Assembly (NCBI RefSeq): GCF_000152965.1
Contig: NZ_CH902583.1
Coordinates: 3,105,694 to 3,169,693 of the forward strand
Source of the DNA: Roseobacter sp. MED193
Lineage (GTDB): Bacteria > Pseudomonadota > Alphaproteobacteria > Rhodobacterales > Rhodobacteraceae
Direction: 5' to 3'
DNA: 64,000 nucleotides
Shown here: positions 44,121-53,095 of the stretch, piece by piece
How positions within the stretch are numbered: the first letter of the stretch is position 1
Layout of the letters: every line of letters starts with the position of its first letter
Notes under the pieces: model-generated
Seen by the model: the letters and a program-made list of their open reading frames with translations, nothing else
Databases searched by the model: none
Told to the model about the DNA's origin: nothing
Position numbers and translations under genes: made by a program

Positions 44121-45566
44121 ATGAAAATTTCCATGTTGATTGGTGGCGCTGAGGCGACCGCCCTAGATAGTCGTACCTTTGAACGTCGCGATCCGGTGAC
44201 AGGAGAGGTGGCGACAATCGCCCCAGCTGCGGGTGTGGCGGATGCGCTTGCCGCCGCCAAAGCCGCAGCTGCAGCTTTTCCTGAATGGTCGCAAACTGGG
44301 CCAGGTGCACGTCGGGAATTGTTGCTCCGGGCGGCCGATGAGTTGGAGGCGATGACCCCGGATATCATCACAACGGCTACGGCGGAGACCGGTGCAACAG
44401 CTCCCTGGACCGGGTTCAACTGCACGTTGGCGGCCGGAATGCTGCGCGAAGCGGCCTCGATGACCACACAGATCACTGGAGAGATTATCCCTGCCAACAA
44501 GCCGGGCACCCTGGCAATGGCGCAACGCAAACCCCTTGGGGTCTGTTTGGGAATTGCGCCTTGGAATGCACCCATCATTCTGGGCACGCGTGCGGTGGCC
44601 ATGGCGATCGCCTGCGGCAATACCGCGATCCTGAAGGCCTCGGAGCTTTGCCCCGCTACACATCTGGCCATTGGCGAAGCCTTCCGGCGTGCCGGTTTCC
44701 CCGATGGGGTGGTGAATGTGGTGACCAATGCGCCAGAGGATGCCGCAGATGTGGTCGCGGCGCTGATCGCGGCCCCCGAGGTGCGTCATATTAACTTTAC
44801 CGGCTCGACTGAGGTTGGTCGGATCATTGCGCAAAAGGCGGCTGCACAGCTGAAGCCGGTCCTGCTGGAATTGGGCGGTAAGGCCCCTTTGATCGTACTC
44901 GAAGATGCCGATATTGACGCGGCCGTGAATGGGGCGGCCTTTGGAGCCTTTATGAACCAGGGACAAATCTGCATGTCGACCGAGAGGATTATCGTTGTCG
45001 ACAGTATTGCTGATGCGTTCACAGCTGCGCTTGCAGCAAAGGCAAAAGCGCTGCCAGCGGGGAACCCGCGGGATCAGGTTGTTCTGGGGTCTCTTGTCAG
45101 CACTGAGGCAGCCGAAAAGATGGATCGCCTCATTGCCGACGCTAAGGCCAAAGGGGCGCGTGTTGTGGCGGGGGGATCCCGCGACGGGACCATTGTAGAG
45201 GCCACGGTGATCGACGGTGTGACGCCTGAAATGACGATCTACTCGCAAGAGAGCTTTGGTCCGGTAAAGCCGATCATACGTGTTAAAGATGAGGCAGAGG
45301 CGATCCGTGTCGCCAACGACACCGAATACGGCCTCTCAGCGGCGGTCTACTCCTCCAACATTCAACGTGCCATGGCGGTTGCTGACCAGATCGAGAGCGG
45401 CATTTGTCATATCAACGGTCCGACCGTCAGCGATGAGGCTCAGATGCCGTTTGGTGGGGTCAAGGACTCAGGCTATGGCCGTTTCGGTGGCAAGGCTGCG
45501 GTTGACGCCTTTACCTCACTTCGCTGGGTGACCATTGAAGACCCAGATCAACACTACCCATTCTAG
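44121..45566 (+). CDS. NAD(P)-dependent aldehyde dehydrogenase, second copy
   Basis: A 481-residue ALDH related to the one at 37310 (shared FTGST-VGR, LLELGG and NQGQ-CMSTER blocks, roughly 40% alike by eye). The base Glu is in LLELGGKAPL and the nucleophile Cys in GQICMSTERI. Lying directly after the CalA-like gene, it would oxidise the aldehyde that enzyme makes, comparable to the coniferyl-aldehyde dehydrogenase step. AAGGAG precedes the ATG. It ends the cluster; no clear terminator is visible. Confidence 0.88.
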   Translation: MKISMLIGGAEATALDSRTFERRDPVTGEVATIAPAAGVADALAAAKAAAAAFPEWSQTGPGARRELLLRAADELEAMTPDIITTATAETGATAPWTGFNCTLAAGMLREAASMTTQITGEIIPANKPGTLAMAQRKPLGVCLGIAPWNAPIILGTRAVAMAIACGNTAILKASELCPATHLAIGEAFRRAGFPDGVVNVVTNAPEDAADVVAALIAAPEVRHINFTGSTEVGRIIAQKAAAQLKPVLLELGGKAPLIVLEDADIDAAVNGAAFGAFMNQGQICMSTERIIVVDSIADAFTAALAAKAKALPAGNPRDQVVLGSLVSTEAAEKMDRLIADAKAKGARVVAGGSRDGTIVEATVIDGVTPEMTIYSQESFGPVKPIIRVKDEAEAIRVANDTEYGLSAAVYSSNIQRAMAVADQIESGICHINGPTVSDEAQMPFGGVKDSGYGRFGGKAAVDAFTSLRWVTIEDPDQHYPF

Positions 45567-45917
45567 TGGCGAGGCTCTGTAGAAAGCTGCAACAGCGGCG
45601 TCGTGCCTTGTGTGGCACCCACATTTGAAACTGAGCGACTTTTGCCCATGCCCTAAAAGAGGGATCGTCCCTTATTTCAGCGCAGCTCCGGTTTGGGGCT
45701 GGGTTGCTTTTTGTCAGCGTGGGTTTCAAGGAAGCGCAGGCTGCTCAATATACCTGCGGACGGACCATTTATTTGCCCCCCCTTCGGCTGTTTGCTGATT
45801 TACCTCAGCGGGGTTTTATGGCTTCTTAGCAGCATAGATTTGAGCCCAACCTCACACCAGAGACTCTGTCTTTGTTGGGGCCGTGGGCAAGGGTATTGGG
45901 ACGAGGATATTGCGAGA
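45567..45917. other. Gene-free spacer after the catabolic cluster
   Basis: 351 bp with no credible gene, terminator or repeat. An open frame running into the next gene from 45693 has poor coding character and no ribosome site. Confidence 0.5.
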
Positions 45918-46553
45918 ATGAAGAGTCTTGATGATGTGGATCCAAATATCCTGATTGGCTACGAGTCTGGCCAATATTGGCAAAACCGCATGGATCTCAT
46001 GTATTATTCCTATCTGGACTATATTGTTCGGACCCTCGGAAAGAATGCGAAATCTATGATCGACATTGGAACCGCGAACTGTCCCTACCTTGAGTGGTTC
46101 GACTGGATCCCGGAACGAGTGTCCTTTGACATGGCTGAGCCCTATCGGTCCTCGACGGTGGAGGGGATCCAGGGGGATTTTCTGACGCATGACTTTGGGG
46201 GCAAGAAATATGACGTCGCGACATGCCTGCAGGTGCTTGAACATGTGCCAGATGTTATACCGTTTGCCCGCAAGCTGCTGGAGATCAGCGATTTGGTCAT
46301 CGTGACGGTCCCTTATGAATGGCCGGCAACAGCGGCTGACGACCATATTCACGATCCCATTGGCAATCGAAAGCTCTTGCGATGGATGGGGCGCAAACCC
46401 AACTACCGCCAGGTTATCAAAGAGCCCTTCCGCGGTGCCGTTGGCCGGAGGCTGATCGCGGTCTATGAAGCCGATAAGGCTGCCCGTTACGGTCGCAAGG
46501 ATTTCAAAACGCGGATTCGGCGCTCGCGCTTTCCGACAGGGGAGCAGAGCTAG
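45918..46553 (+). CDS. Class I SAM-dependent methyltransferase-like protein
   Basis: A 211-residue protein with the class I methyltransferase core: MIDIGTANCPYLEWF (about 47-61; motif I, less glycine-rich than usual), YDVATCLQVLEHVPDV (motif IV-type, about 99-114) and VIVTVPYEWPATAADDHIHDP. The target is unknown. A His/Asp-rich loop after motif IV is common in sugar or lipid methyltransferases. The ATG at 45918 is chosen for homology extent; a weak GAGGAT is upstream. No linked genes suggest a pathway. Confidence 0.75.
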   Translation: MKSLDDVDPNILIGYESGQYWQNRMDLMYYSYLDYIVRTLGKNAKSMIDIGTANCPYLEWFDWIPERVSFDMAEPYRSSTVEGIQGDFLTHDFGGKKYDVATCLQVLEHVPDVIPFARKLLEISDLVIVTVPYEWPATAADDHIHDPIGNRKLLRWMGRKPNYRQVIKEPFRGAVGRRLIAVYEADKAARYGRKDFKTRIRRSRFPTGEQS

Positions 46554-47233
46554 CTGTTCCTGTCGACCTTGGAACTGGGGCAGATGAGATTTGGGGTATC
46601 CTCTTCCATCATTCGTGGGGCGAGAGCGGGCGATCTGACGCCGCCTTTGCTCTTTTGGCATTAAGGCTTCCCTAAGGGGCGTTAAGATTGGTCACTGCGG
46701 GCAGGGAGCCTGACCGCAGGCGAAGCCGTCTTATGGAACTACGCCGCAGTGATTTTTCAAAGCGTGCCTCTGGCAGGTGTTTTGAAACGGTGCGGCAAGG
46801 CCGACCGGGCGGTCGCTTCCACCACAAGGCCATGTCTTAACGAGGGAAGGCAGGATTATGAATTTCGTAAGAGAATCTGCCCCCTTCAAGGGAGCGACTC
46901 GGGACTGATTCTCGCCCCAATTGGAGCTCTTGTGGCGGTAAATCACCCATTCATTACCGAAGTCTTGCGCTCAAAGAGGTGTTTTGCCGATCACCGGGGG
47001 CATAAAAATGCACGTTTTTACAGGGATTTGCATAAAACCTTAAGGAGAGTCTTAACGCTGGGTGGCCTTTTGAGCCGTTTTAGCGTCATTCTGGGGCATC
47101 AATAACCGGGGGGTTAGAGAATTGTTAACGCTGCCACATTCTGTCCACTATTTCGTCCACCACGCGCAAGATTGGGCCCCATTCCAGCCGCACGACTGAA
47201 CAAACATGTCGATGTGGGAATTTGGAGTGGAAA
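46554..47233 (+). other. 680-bp gene-poor region with a 16-codon ORF
   Basis: No normal gene is visible. A 16-codon frame at 46858-46908 (MNFVRESAPFKGATRD) follows a good ribosome site (GAAGG at 46846-46850, 7-nt spacing). TTAA-containing motifs recur (near 46662, 46837, 47040, 47052 and 47123), and GTCCAC occurs twice 12 bp apart (about 47142 and 47154). The stretch could hold a small RNA, a leader peptide or the promoter of the protease. Confidence 0.4.
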
Positions 47234-47947
47234 ATGAAACGACTAATCGCTGTGGCTGCGGCCTACTTGCTTGCAAGTATGCCCAGCGGCGCGAGGGCGG
47301 GTGATCCGCAATTTGGAGCTCGATCGTTACCTGGGTGGGAAGCGGTTGGACGTCTGAATATCTCGGGACGCAATATGTGTACCGGATCCTTGATTGCGCC
47401 AAACTTGGTACTGACCGCGGCCCATTGCCTGTATGATCCGGCATCTGGACGCGCGATTGATCCGACGACGATCAAATTTGAAGCGGGCCTGATGGGGCGA
47501 CGTTCCAAAGCGGCGCGAAACGTTGCTAAGGCTGTGATCCATCCTGGCTATCAACATAGTTACAGCGGCAACTCGCTGATGGGCAGTGACATTGCTGTTT
47601 TGCGCTTGTCGCGACCGATCAGTTCGAATGAGATCCAGCCGTTGCGCATGTCCATGAATGCCGATCGCGGCGACGCTGTAGGCGTGCTGTCTTACAATTT
47701 CACCCATGCGACGCGCCCCAGTTTGGAACGCAGTTGCGAGGTCTTGGCGAGGCAGAAAACGACATTGGTGATGTCCTGCCTGGTGGATTTTGGAGCATCG
47801 GGTGCGCCTGTGCTGCAGGTGATTCCGGGTCGTTTGCCCAAATTGGTCTCGGTGATCTCTGCAAAAGCTGCGATGGGGACCAAACCGGTGTCGATTGGTA
47901 CAGCGCTTGATTCAACCCTGTGGCGCTTGATGCAACAGGCGGGTTAA
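47234..47947 (+). CDS. Exported trypsin-like serine protease
   Basis: A 237-residue chymotrypsin-fold protease with a signal peptide (to about residue 22, GARAG). The catalytic triad is complete: His64 (TAAHC), Asp119 (GSDIAVLRL) and Ser189 (DFGASGAPV). No PDZ domain or membrane anchor follows, so it is a small periplasmic or secreted S1-type protease rather than a DegP/HtrA protein. The ATG at 47234 follows GGAGTGG. It is convergent with the type I secretion operon; whether it processes that adhesin is only conjecture. Confidence 0.88.
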   Translation: MKRLIAVAAAYLLASMPSGARAGDPQFGARSLPGWEAVGRLNISGRNMCTGSLIAPNLVLTAAHCLYDPASGRAIDPTTIKFEAGLMGRRSKAARNVAKAVIHPGYQHSYSGNSLMGSDIAVLRLSRPISSNEIQPLRMSMNADRGDAVGVLSYNFTHATRPSLERSCEVLARQKTTLVMSCLVDFGASGAPVLQVIPGRLPKLVSVISAKAAMGTKPVSIGTALDSTLWRLMQQAG

Positions 47948-48147
47948 CATCAGATACGTCCCTCCTTGGCGACGTTCCCACGGAACCTGCTGCTAGAATG
48001 GCAGTAGGAGACGGGGCACAGATACGCAGGGGGCATGGCCCTTTAGGGCGCTGGACAGAGCACAAGGGCAGGGGAGGCAAACTGGTTGGAACATGCGGAG
48101 GCTTCACCCAAGACATCCTGCGGGTGTGTGGCTGAGAACTTGTTGCG

Positions 48148-49320
48148 CTATGGTTCACGAAATGCCTCTTGCGATTTGTACAGAGGCTTTAACAGATAGT
48201 TCAGGACGGTTTTTGAACCGGTCTGCAATTCCGCGGTTGCCCGCATGCCAGGACGGATTTCGATGCCAAGCTGGCGCTCGGTTAGATCAGAACGATCAAC
48301 CCGGACCGTGACGCGGTAATAGGGTTCGGCGCGTGGGTTGCGCTCGTCTTCAAACGTATCCGCAGAGACAAAATCGACCTCGCCATTGAGGGCGCCGTAG
48401 ATCGTGTAGTCATAGGCGGAAAGCTTAATCGTAGCGGGCTGACCAGTTTGAACACTGGCAATGTCCTTGGGGTTGACGCGTGCCTCGACAAACAATTCCT
48501 CACCCATTGGGATAATCTCAAAGATCTCTTCCCCTGGGCGCACAACGCCGCCAATGGTGGTTACGCCTAGGCTGTTGACGATGCCGGACATGGGCGAGGT
48601 GATAACGGTACGGTCCAGTTGGTCTTGAGCCAGTCGTTGATCCTGGCGCAGCGAAGCCAGTTCGCGCAGGGCTTCCGAGTATTCCTCCGCCAGTTTTAAC
48701 TCATTCTGAGTGCCAATCTCATTGAACTTTGCCTGGGCATCAGTGGCTGCCTTTTGCGAACGGTTCACTTCGATCAGGGCAACGATGTTTTGCTCATAGA
48801 GCTTTCTCATGTTGGCCAGCTCGTCGTTCAACTGATCGAGAATCTTGCGTGCACTGGTCCGGCGGCTGTCAAAATCTCCTTGACGGGCGTTCAGCAGGGC
48901 GCGTTCCGATGCCAGGATCTCTGCCGAGCGGTTGGCAAGATCATTGGGGACTGAAAACTCATAGGCCCCATCCATTTCTGCTTCCAGTCGGAACTGTTTG
49001 ATCTCCAGGGTGTCGATCTGGTCTTGCAGCTCGTCTGCGATAGTGCGGAACTTGGTGTCTTGAAGTTTGGCCAGAACCTGACCAGCGCGGACTTCATCGC
49101 CTTGGCGCACATAGAGTTCAGCCAGAATACCGCCTTCGAGGTTCTGTACGATCTGCGCTCGGGAAGAGGAGACCACTTCGCCTTCGCCGCGCACAATTTC
49201 ATCCACTGAGGCAAAGGCCGCCCAGCCGATGAACAGCAACAGGGCTGCGCCGACGAGGTAGACAATGCGGCTGGCGCCACGGGCGCTTTCGGCGAGATCA
49301 TAGTGCGCGGAGGAAGTCAT
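48148..49320 (-). CDS. Type I secretion periplasmic adaptor (HlyD/LapC family)
   Basis: A 390-residue membrane-fusion protein linking the ABC exporter to the TolC channel. One N-terminal membrane helix (about 20-37) precedes a lipoyl half-motif (EGGILAELYVRQGDEVRAGQVL), a long periplasmic coiled-coil hairpin (about 100-230), the second lipoyl half (SPMSGIVNSLGVTTIGGVV) and a beta-barrel domain. Its start overlaps the stop of the ABC gene (ATGA). Last gene of the adhesin-secretion operon. Confidence 0.93.
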   Translation of the reverse strand: MTSSAHYDLAESARGASRIVYLVGAALLLFIGWAAFASVDEIVRGEGEVVSSSRAQIVQNLEGGILAELYVRQGDEVRAGQVLAKLQDTKFRTIADELQDQIDTLEIKQFRLEAEMDGAYEFSVPNDLANRSAEILASERALLNARQGDFDSRRTSARKILDQLNDELANMRKLYEQNIVALIEVNRSQKAATDAQAKFNEIGTQNELKLAEEYSEALRELASLRQDQRLAQDQLDRTVITSPMSGIVNSLGVTTIGGVVRPGEEIFEIIPMGEELFVEARVNPKDIASVQTGQPATIKLSAYDYTIYGALNGEVDFVSADTFEDERNPRAEPYYRVTVRVDRSDLTERQLGIEIRPGMRATAELQTGSKTVLNYLLKPLYKSQEAFREP

Positions 49321-51722
49321 TTACCTTCTCCTGCCGCGAGATGGGCCAGAACTTTGTCGCGCGGGCCATCCACCACCATGCGCCCGTCTTGCAGGATCAA
49401 TGTGCGGTTGGTCAGCGACAGGATGGGCATCCGGTGAGTAGCAATGACGGCGGTGCGCCCTTGCAACCAGGTTTCCAACCGGCTGACCAGAGTGCGCTCT
49501 AGGGTCTGGTCCAGCGCGGCGGTTGGTTCATCCAGCAGCACAATGGAGGGGTTTTGCAGCCAGAGCCTTGCCCAGCCAATCGACTGGCGTTGTCCAATTG
49601 ACAGGCCGCCGCCACCATCACCGATATCCAGATCCAAACCTTTGTGGTGGCCGCGGACATAGGCGCCGAGCCCTGAGAAGTCCAAGGCTGCCATCAGGCG
49701 AGTATCGTCCCGCTCGAGCTGGTTGAGGTTGAGGTTGTCGCGCAAAGAACCGGCGAAGAGCCGCACATCTTGGCTGAGATAGCCGATATTGCGGCGCAGA
49801 TCGCGTGGGTCGATCTGTCCCATATCGGTGCCATCAATCATGATCCGGCCTGCATCAGGGGAGTAGAGGCCCGACAAAAGCTTGATCAGTGTGGATTTAC
49901 CCGATCCATTGACGCCCAGAACGGCCACGCGCTGTCCAGGGGTGATGGCAACACCAGGTACATCTAAAGTGGGGGCCGCATCCTCGTCGTAGCGGAACAC
50001 CACTTCGCGAAGCTCAAAGCGGCCCTGGAGCTGCTCACGGCGCAGGTAGCTGCGTTCTGCCTCCATCTCCTGTGGGGCGCTGGCGATGGCCTCCAGTCCT
50101 TCCAGAGCACCCTTGACGTTGCTCCAGCGTGCCAGGGTGGCAGCAAACTGGGTCAGCGGCGCCAGAGTGCGGCTGGTCAGGATACCCGTGGCAATGATGG
50201 TCCCAACGGTGAACTCACCGGCAAAGACCAGCAGCGTGCCCAAAACCACGGCGGTGATATAAGTGGCCTGCTGAATGCCCTGGGACCAAAAGGTGAGGGC
50301 GCTGGCAAGACGGCGCTGTTCGGTGGAAGAGTGCGACGACAGCACATTCAGCTCATCCCAGTTGCGCATGACACGATCTTCGCCACGCTGGGTTTTCACG
50401 GTGTCGAGTTCGGTGATAACCTCATGAAGCAGGCGGCCAGCCTTTGCATTGGCGCCCTGGGTCTGGCGGGTCAGCGCGATCATCTTGCGCTGCATGAAAT
50501 AGGCTGGAAGCAGCATCAATACCCCGCCCACCAAGATCACCCAGACGATGGGCCCAGCGATGGAGGCCACCAGGAGCAGGAAGACGGCGATAAAGGGAAT
50601 ATCGGCGAGGGTGGAAATGGTCGAAGAGGTAAAGAACTCGCGCACGGCACCAAAATCGCGCATGGCTGCAAACAGACCTGACGGTGGCAGCGGTTTCTTG
50701 TCCGAGCGCATGCCGATGAGGCGACGCATCAGATTGTGTTGGACCGACAATTCGATCTGCCGTCCGGCGGCATCCGTCAGCCGGGCGCGGGCGACTTTCA
50801 GCAGAGCTTCCAGCATGATGGCCAGGAAGGCACCGATGGCCAATACCCAAAGCGTGGCATGGGACTGATGCGGCACCACCCGGTCGTAGACCTGCAAGGA
50901 AAACAGCGCGACAGAGACGGCCAAGATGTTAGCAACCAAAGAGCCCAGCATGATCTCGCCCACCTGACGGCGGTATTTGGGGAACTCGCCCCAGAACCAG
51001 TGGTCGCTTTCCAGCTGGGGCGTATGTCGGGCCGCCATCTGTTTGAGCGAGGGACGGGCCACCACCAGAGTGCCCGTAAAAAACGGTGTGAACTCTCCCA
51101 TGGGCACTTCGGTGCGATTATCCGGGCAGGTGGTGTCAAAAATGCTGAGCCGTCCCTGGTCCTGGCCTAGGACCAGCACGCATTGCCCCCCCTTCATCAT
51201 AGCCAGGGCCGGCCAGTCGCTAGGGGTCAGTTCGCTCCGGCGCTGCAATTTGACCTGCAACCCGGTCGACCCCAGCGCCTGAGCCAGGCTTTCTGCGGAG
51301 GAGTCACCGGGATTGTTGCTCCACATGAAACTGGCGATATCGCCAGAATGGGCTTCGGTGCCTTTCAGGGAGGCCAGCGTGGCAATCAGGGTGGCACGAT
51401 GTTGGATGCGGGCAGAAGCGCCTTCGATCAGGGTGCCTACTTCTCGGCGCCCCCCCTTTGCGACCTCGGTTTGAGCGCTGGCTTCGGGCCGGGCAGGGGC
51501 ATTGGAGGCCCGCGGGTTGGCCATGGCCGAAGAGGCCGGGGCCGAGGGGCTGGATTGTAGACCTGCAGAGCCGTCAATGATCTGCGGACTGACTGGAGAT
51601 TGATCCGACACAGGCGCAGGGCTGGGAGGCACCGCGCGCAGACGGGGTGTGGCTGGCTTGCCTGGCTGATTGCTGCCTTTGCGCCCGGTGCCAGGGCGGG
51701 GGGGGATGGTTGTATCGGTCAA
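49317..51722 (-). CDS. Type I secretion ABC transporter (LapB-like)
   Basis: An 801-residue exporter of the LapB type: a 90-residue Pro/Ser-rich N-terminal extension, a C39-like domain lacking the catalytic Cys (about 95-225), a six-helix membrane domain (about 255-530) and an ATPase with GVNGSGKST, LSIGQRQ and IVLLDEP. The inactive C39-like domain is known to recognise RTX/Bap-type substrates without cutting them. Translation starts at TTG overlapping the TolC stop (TTGA). It energises export of the adhesin encoded upstream. Confidence 0.93.
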   Translation of the reverse strand: MTDTTIPPRPGTGRKGSNQPGKPATPRLRAVPPSPAPVSDQSPVSPQIIDGSAGLQSSPSAPASSAMANPRASNAPARPEASAQTEVAKGGRREVGTLIEGASARIQHRATLIATLASLKGTEAHSGDIASFMWSNNPGDSSAESLAQALGSTGLQVKLQRRSELTPSDWPALAMMKGGQCVLVLGQDQGRLSIFDTTCPDNRTEVPMGEFTPFFTGTLVVARPSLKQMAARHTPQLESDHWFWGEFPKYRRQVGEIMLGSLVANILAVSVALFSLQVYDRVVPHQSHATLWVLAIGAFLAIMLEALLKVARARLTDAAGRQIELSVQHNLMRRLIGMRSDKKPLPPSGLFAAMRDFGAVREFFTSSTISTLADIPFIAVFLLLVASIAGPIVWVILVGGVLMLLPAYFMQRKMIALTRQTQGANAKAGRLLHEVITELDTVKTQRGEDRVMRNWDELNVLSSHSSTEQRRLASALTFWSQGIQQATYITAVVLGTLLVFAGEFTVGTIIATGILTSRTLAPLTQFAATLARWSNVKGALEGLEAIASAPQEMEAERSYLRREQLQGRFELREVVFRYDEDAAPTLDVPGVAITPGQRVAVLGVNGSGKSTLIKLLSGLYSPDAGRIMIDGTDMGQIDPRDLRRNIGYLSQDVRLFAGSLRDNLNLNQLERDDTRLMAALDFSGLGAYVRGHHKGLDLDIGDGGGGLSIGQRQSIGWARLWLQNPSIVLLDEPTAALDQTLERTLVSRLETWLQGRTAVIATHRMPILSLTNRTLILQDGRMVVDGPRDKVLAHLAAGEGK

Positions 51723-53023
51723 ATTTTATCCCCATCCGCCAGTAGGCCCATGTCCCGCGCCAGCATCAACTGGATCAACACGACTTCGTATTTCGCTTCG
51801 ATGTGATCCTGCTCGCGCTGAACCAGTTCTTCATAGATTGAAACAACGTCCATCACTGGGCGCTGACCGGCCTCGAACTGGGCTTTGAACAGCCGGTAGG
51901 TCTCGCGGCTGGCCCGCGCCAGCGCGGCGGTCTCCAGTGTCTGGCGCTGATAAGAGGCCAGACGCTGGACCTGACGGGAGTGGCTGCGCCTTGCGTTTTC
52001 CTCGGCTTCACCGATTTGACGGCGGGCGGCTTCTTTCGAGACTTCGATGGCCTTTAGCGCCGCCCCGGTACCCAGCCCCAGGGGTTCGGCGAGATCCAGG
52101 GTCAAACCCGCGCCGGACCCGTCTGACGTGATGTTCCCAGCGGCAGAGATCTGTGGCAAAAGTCCAGCCCGGTTAATCACGGCCTGTGCGACGCCGCGGT
52201 TGGCGGTGGCTTCAGATTTCAGCACCGAAAGATATTGCACCGTTTCAGGCGGTGTCCCGAGGTCGAGCTTACCGGGCTTTTCCGAAAAGCTTTGCCCTGT
52301 CATCGCCTTGAGCTCGGCGCGCGCCGTTGTAGCAGCATCCAGGGCGGTTGTACGGGCATTGCGCATACCGTTGATCTTGCTATCGACCACATTCAGATCA
52401 GAGCGATCGGACAACCCGCCGTCTACCCGACCTGAAACAATGCGGCGAAACTCCTGCATCTGGGTCAGGGCGCGGCTATTATAGGCGGCTTTTTCATCGC
52501 CGCGCAGCCCCGCCAGATAGAGCCCGACGGCATCTTCGACCCGCTCGTTCATATCAACCGAAAGATTGACCGCAGCGACTTCGACATCGGCGGCGGCAAA
52601 GGCGCGTTCGGCTTTGCGGCGCCCATTGTCAAAAAGCACCTGCTGAATAAGCATACCTGCCACAAGGTCGCCCAGATCCGTCAGGCTGACAGAGGGTCCG
52701 ATTGATGGCAGCCAGTTTTTGGATTCGGCTTCGGCGCGCAGCTTAGCGCTGATCAACTCTGCCTCGGAAGCGCGGGCCGAGGCGGCCACGGCGGCCTCGG
52801 CGACGTCATTATAAACGGTACCTTCTGCCAACAATGAGCGGCGCTCAAGCAGGGTTGAGATCACCTCTGATGTGGCCTCGCCCTCAGACTGCACAAAATT
52901 GCCACCACGCCGAGAGACTTCGGACTCTTCAGCAGATTTGCCCGCAAGAAACGGCATACCATCAGCGCAGCCAGCGAGGCTGCACATGAGTGCTAATGCG
53001 CCAATGGGTCGTGCCAGTTGCAT
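51719..53023 (-). CDS. TolC-family outer-membrane channel lipoprotein
   Basis: A 434-residue TolC/LapE-type channel. The N-terminus MQLARPIGALALMCSLAGC has a lipobox (LAGC, Cys19), so it is anchored as a lipoprotein. Long heptad-rich helical stretches (about 85-150, 165-215, 290-345 and 360-420) form the periplasmic tunnel. GAGGGG precedes the ATG. It lies 72 bp downstream of the adhesin gene and overlaps the ABC gene, completing the export channel. Confidence 0.9.
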   Translation of the reverse strand: MQLARPIGALALMCSLAGCADGMPFLAGKSAEESEVSRRGGNFVQSEGEATSEVISTLLERRSLLAEGTVYNDVAEAAVAASARASEAELISAKLRAEAESKNWLPSIGPSVSLTDLGDLVAGMLIQQVLFDNGRRKAERAFAAADVEVAAVNLSVDMNERVEDAVGLYLAGLRGDEKAAYNSRALTQMQEFRRIVSGRVDGGLSDRSDLNVVDSKINGMRNARTTALDAATTARAELKAMTGQSFSEKPGKLDLGTPPETVQYLSVLKSEATANRGVAQAVINRAGLLPQISAAGNITSDGSGAGLTLDLAEPLGLGTGAALKAIEVSKEAARRQIGEAEENARRSHSRQVQRLASYQRQTLETAALARASRETYRLFKAQFEAGQRPVMDVVSIYEELVQREQDHIEAKYEVVLIQLMLARDMGLLADGDKI

Positions 53024-53095
53024 ACTGCCCCTCGCCCTTTTTGTAGGGTTTTGGTTGGGACCGGCAGCGGTCAGGGACTGTGCCGGTCCGATTGA

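Noticed and set aside
47040-47055. TTAA...TTAA pair resembling a CtrA site
   Set aside because: Spacing is eight bases, not the seven CtrA requires.
46749-47105. 118-codon frame in the gene-poor region
   Set aside because: Odd composition, no ribosome site and no recognisable domain; more likely chance.
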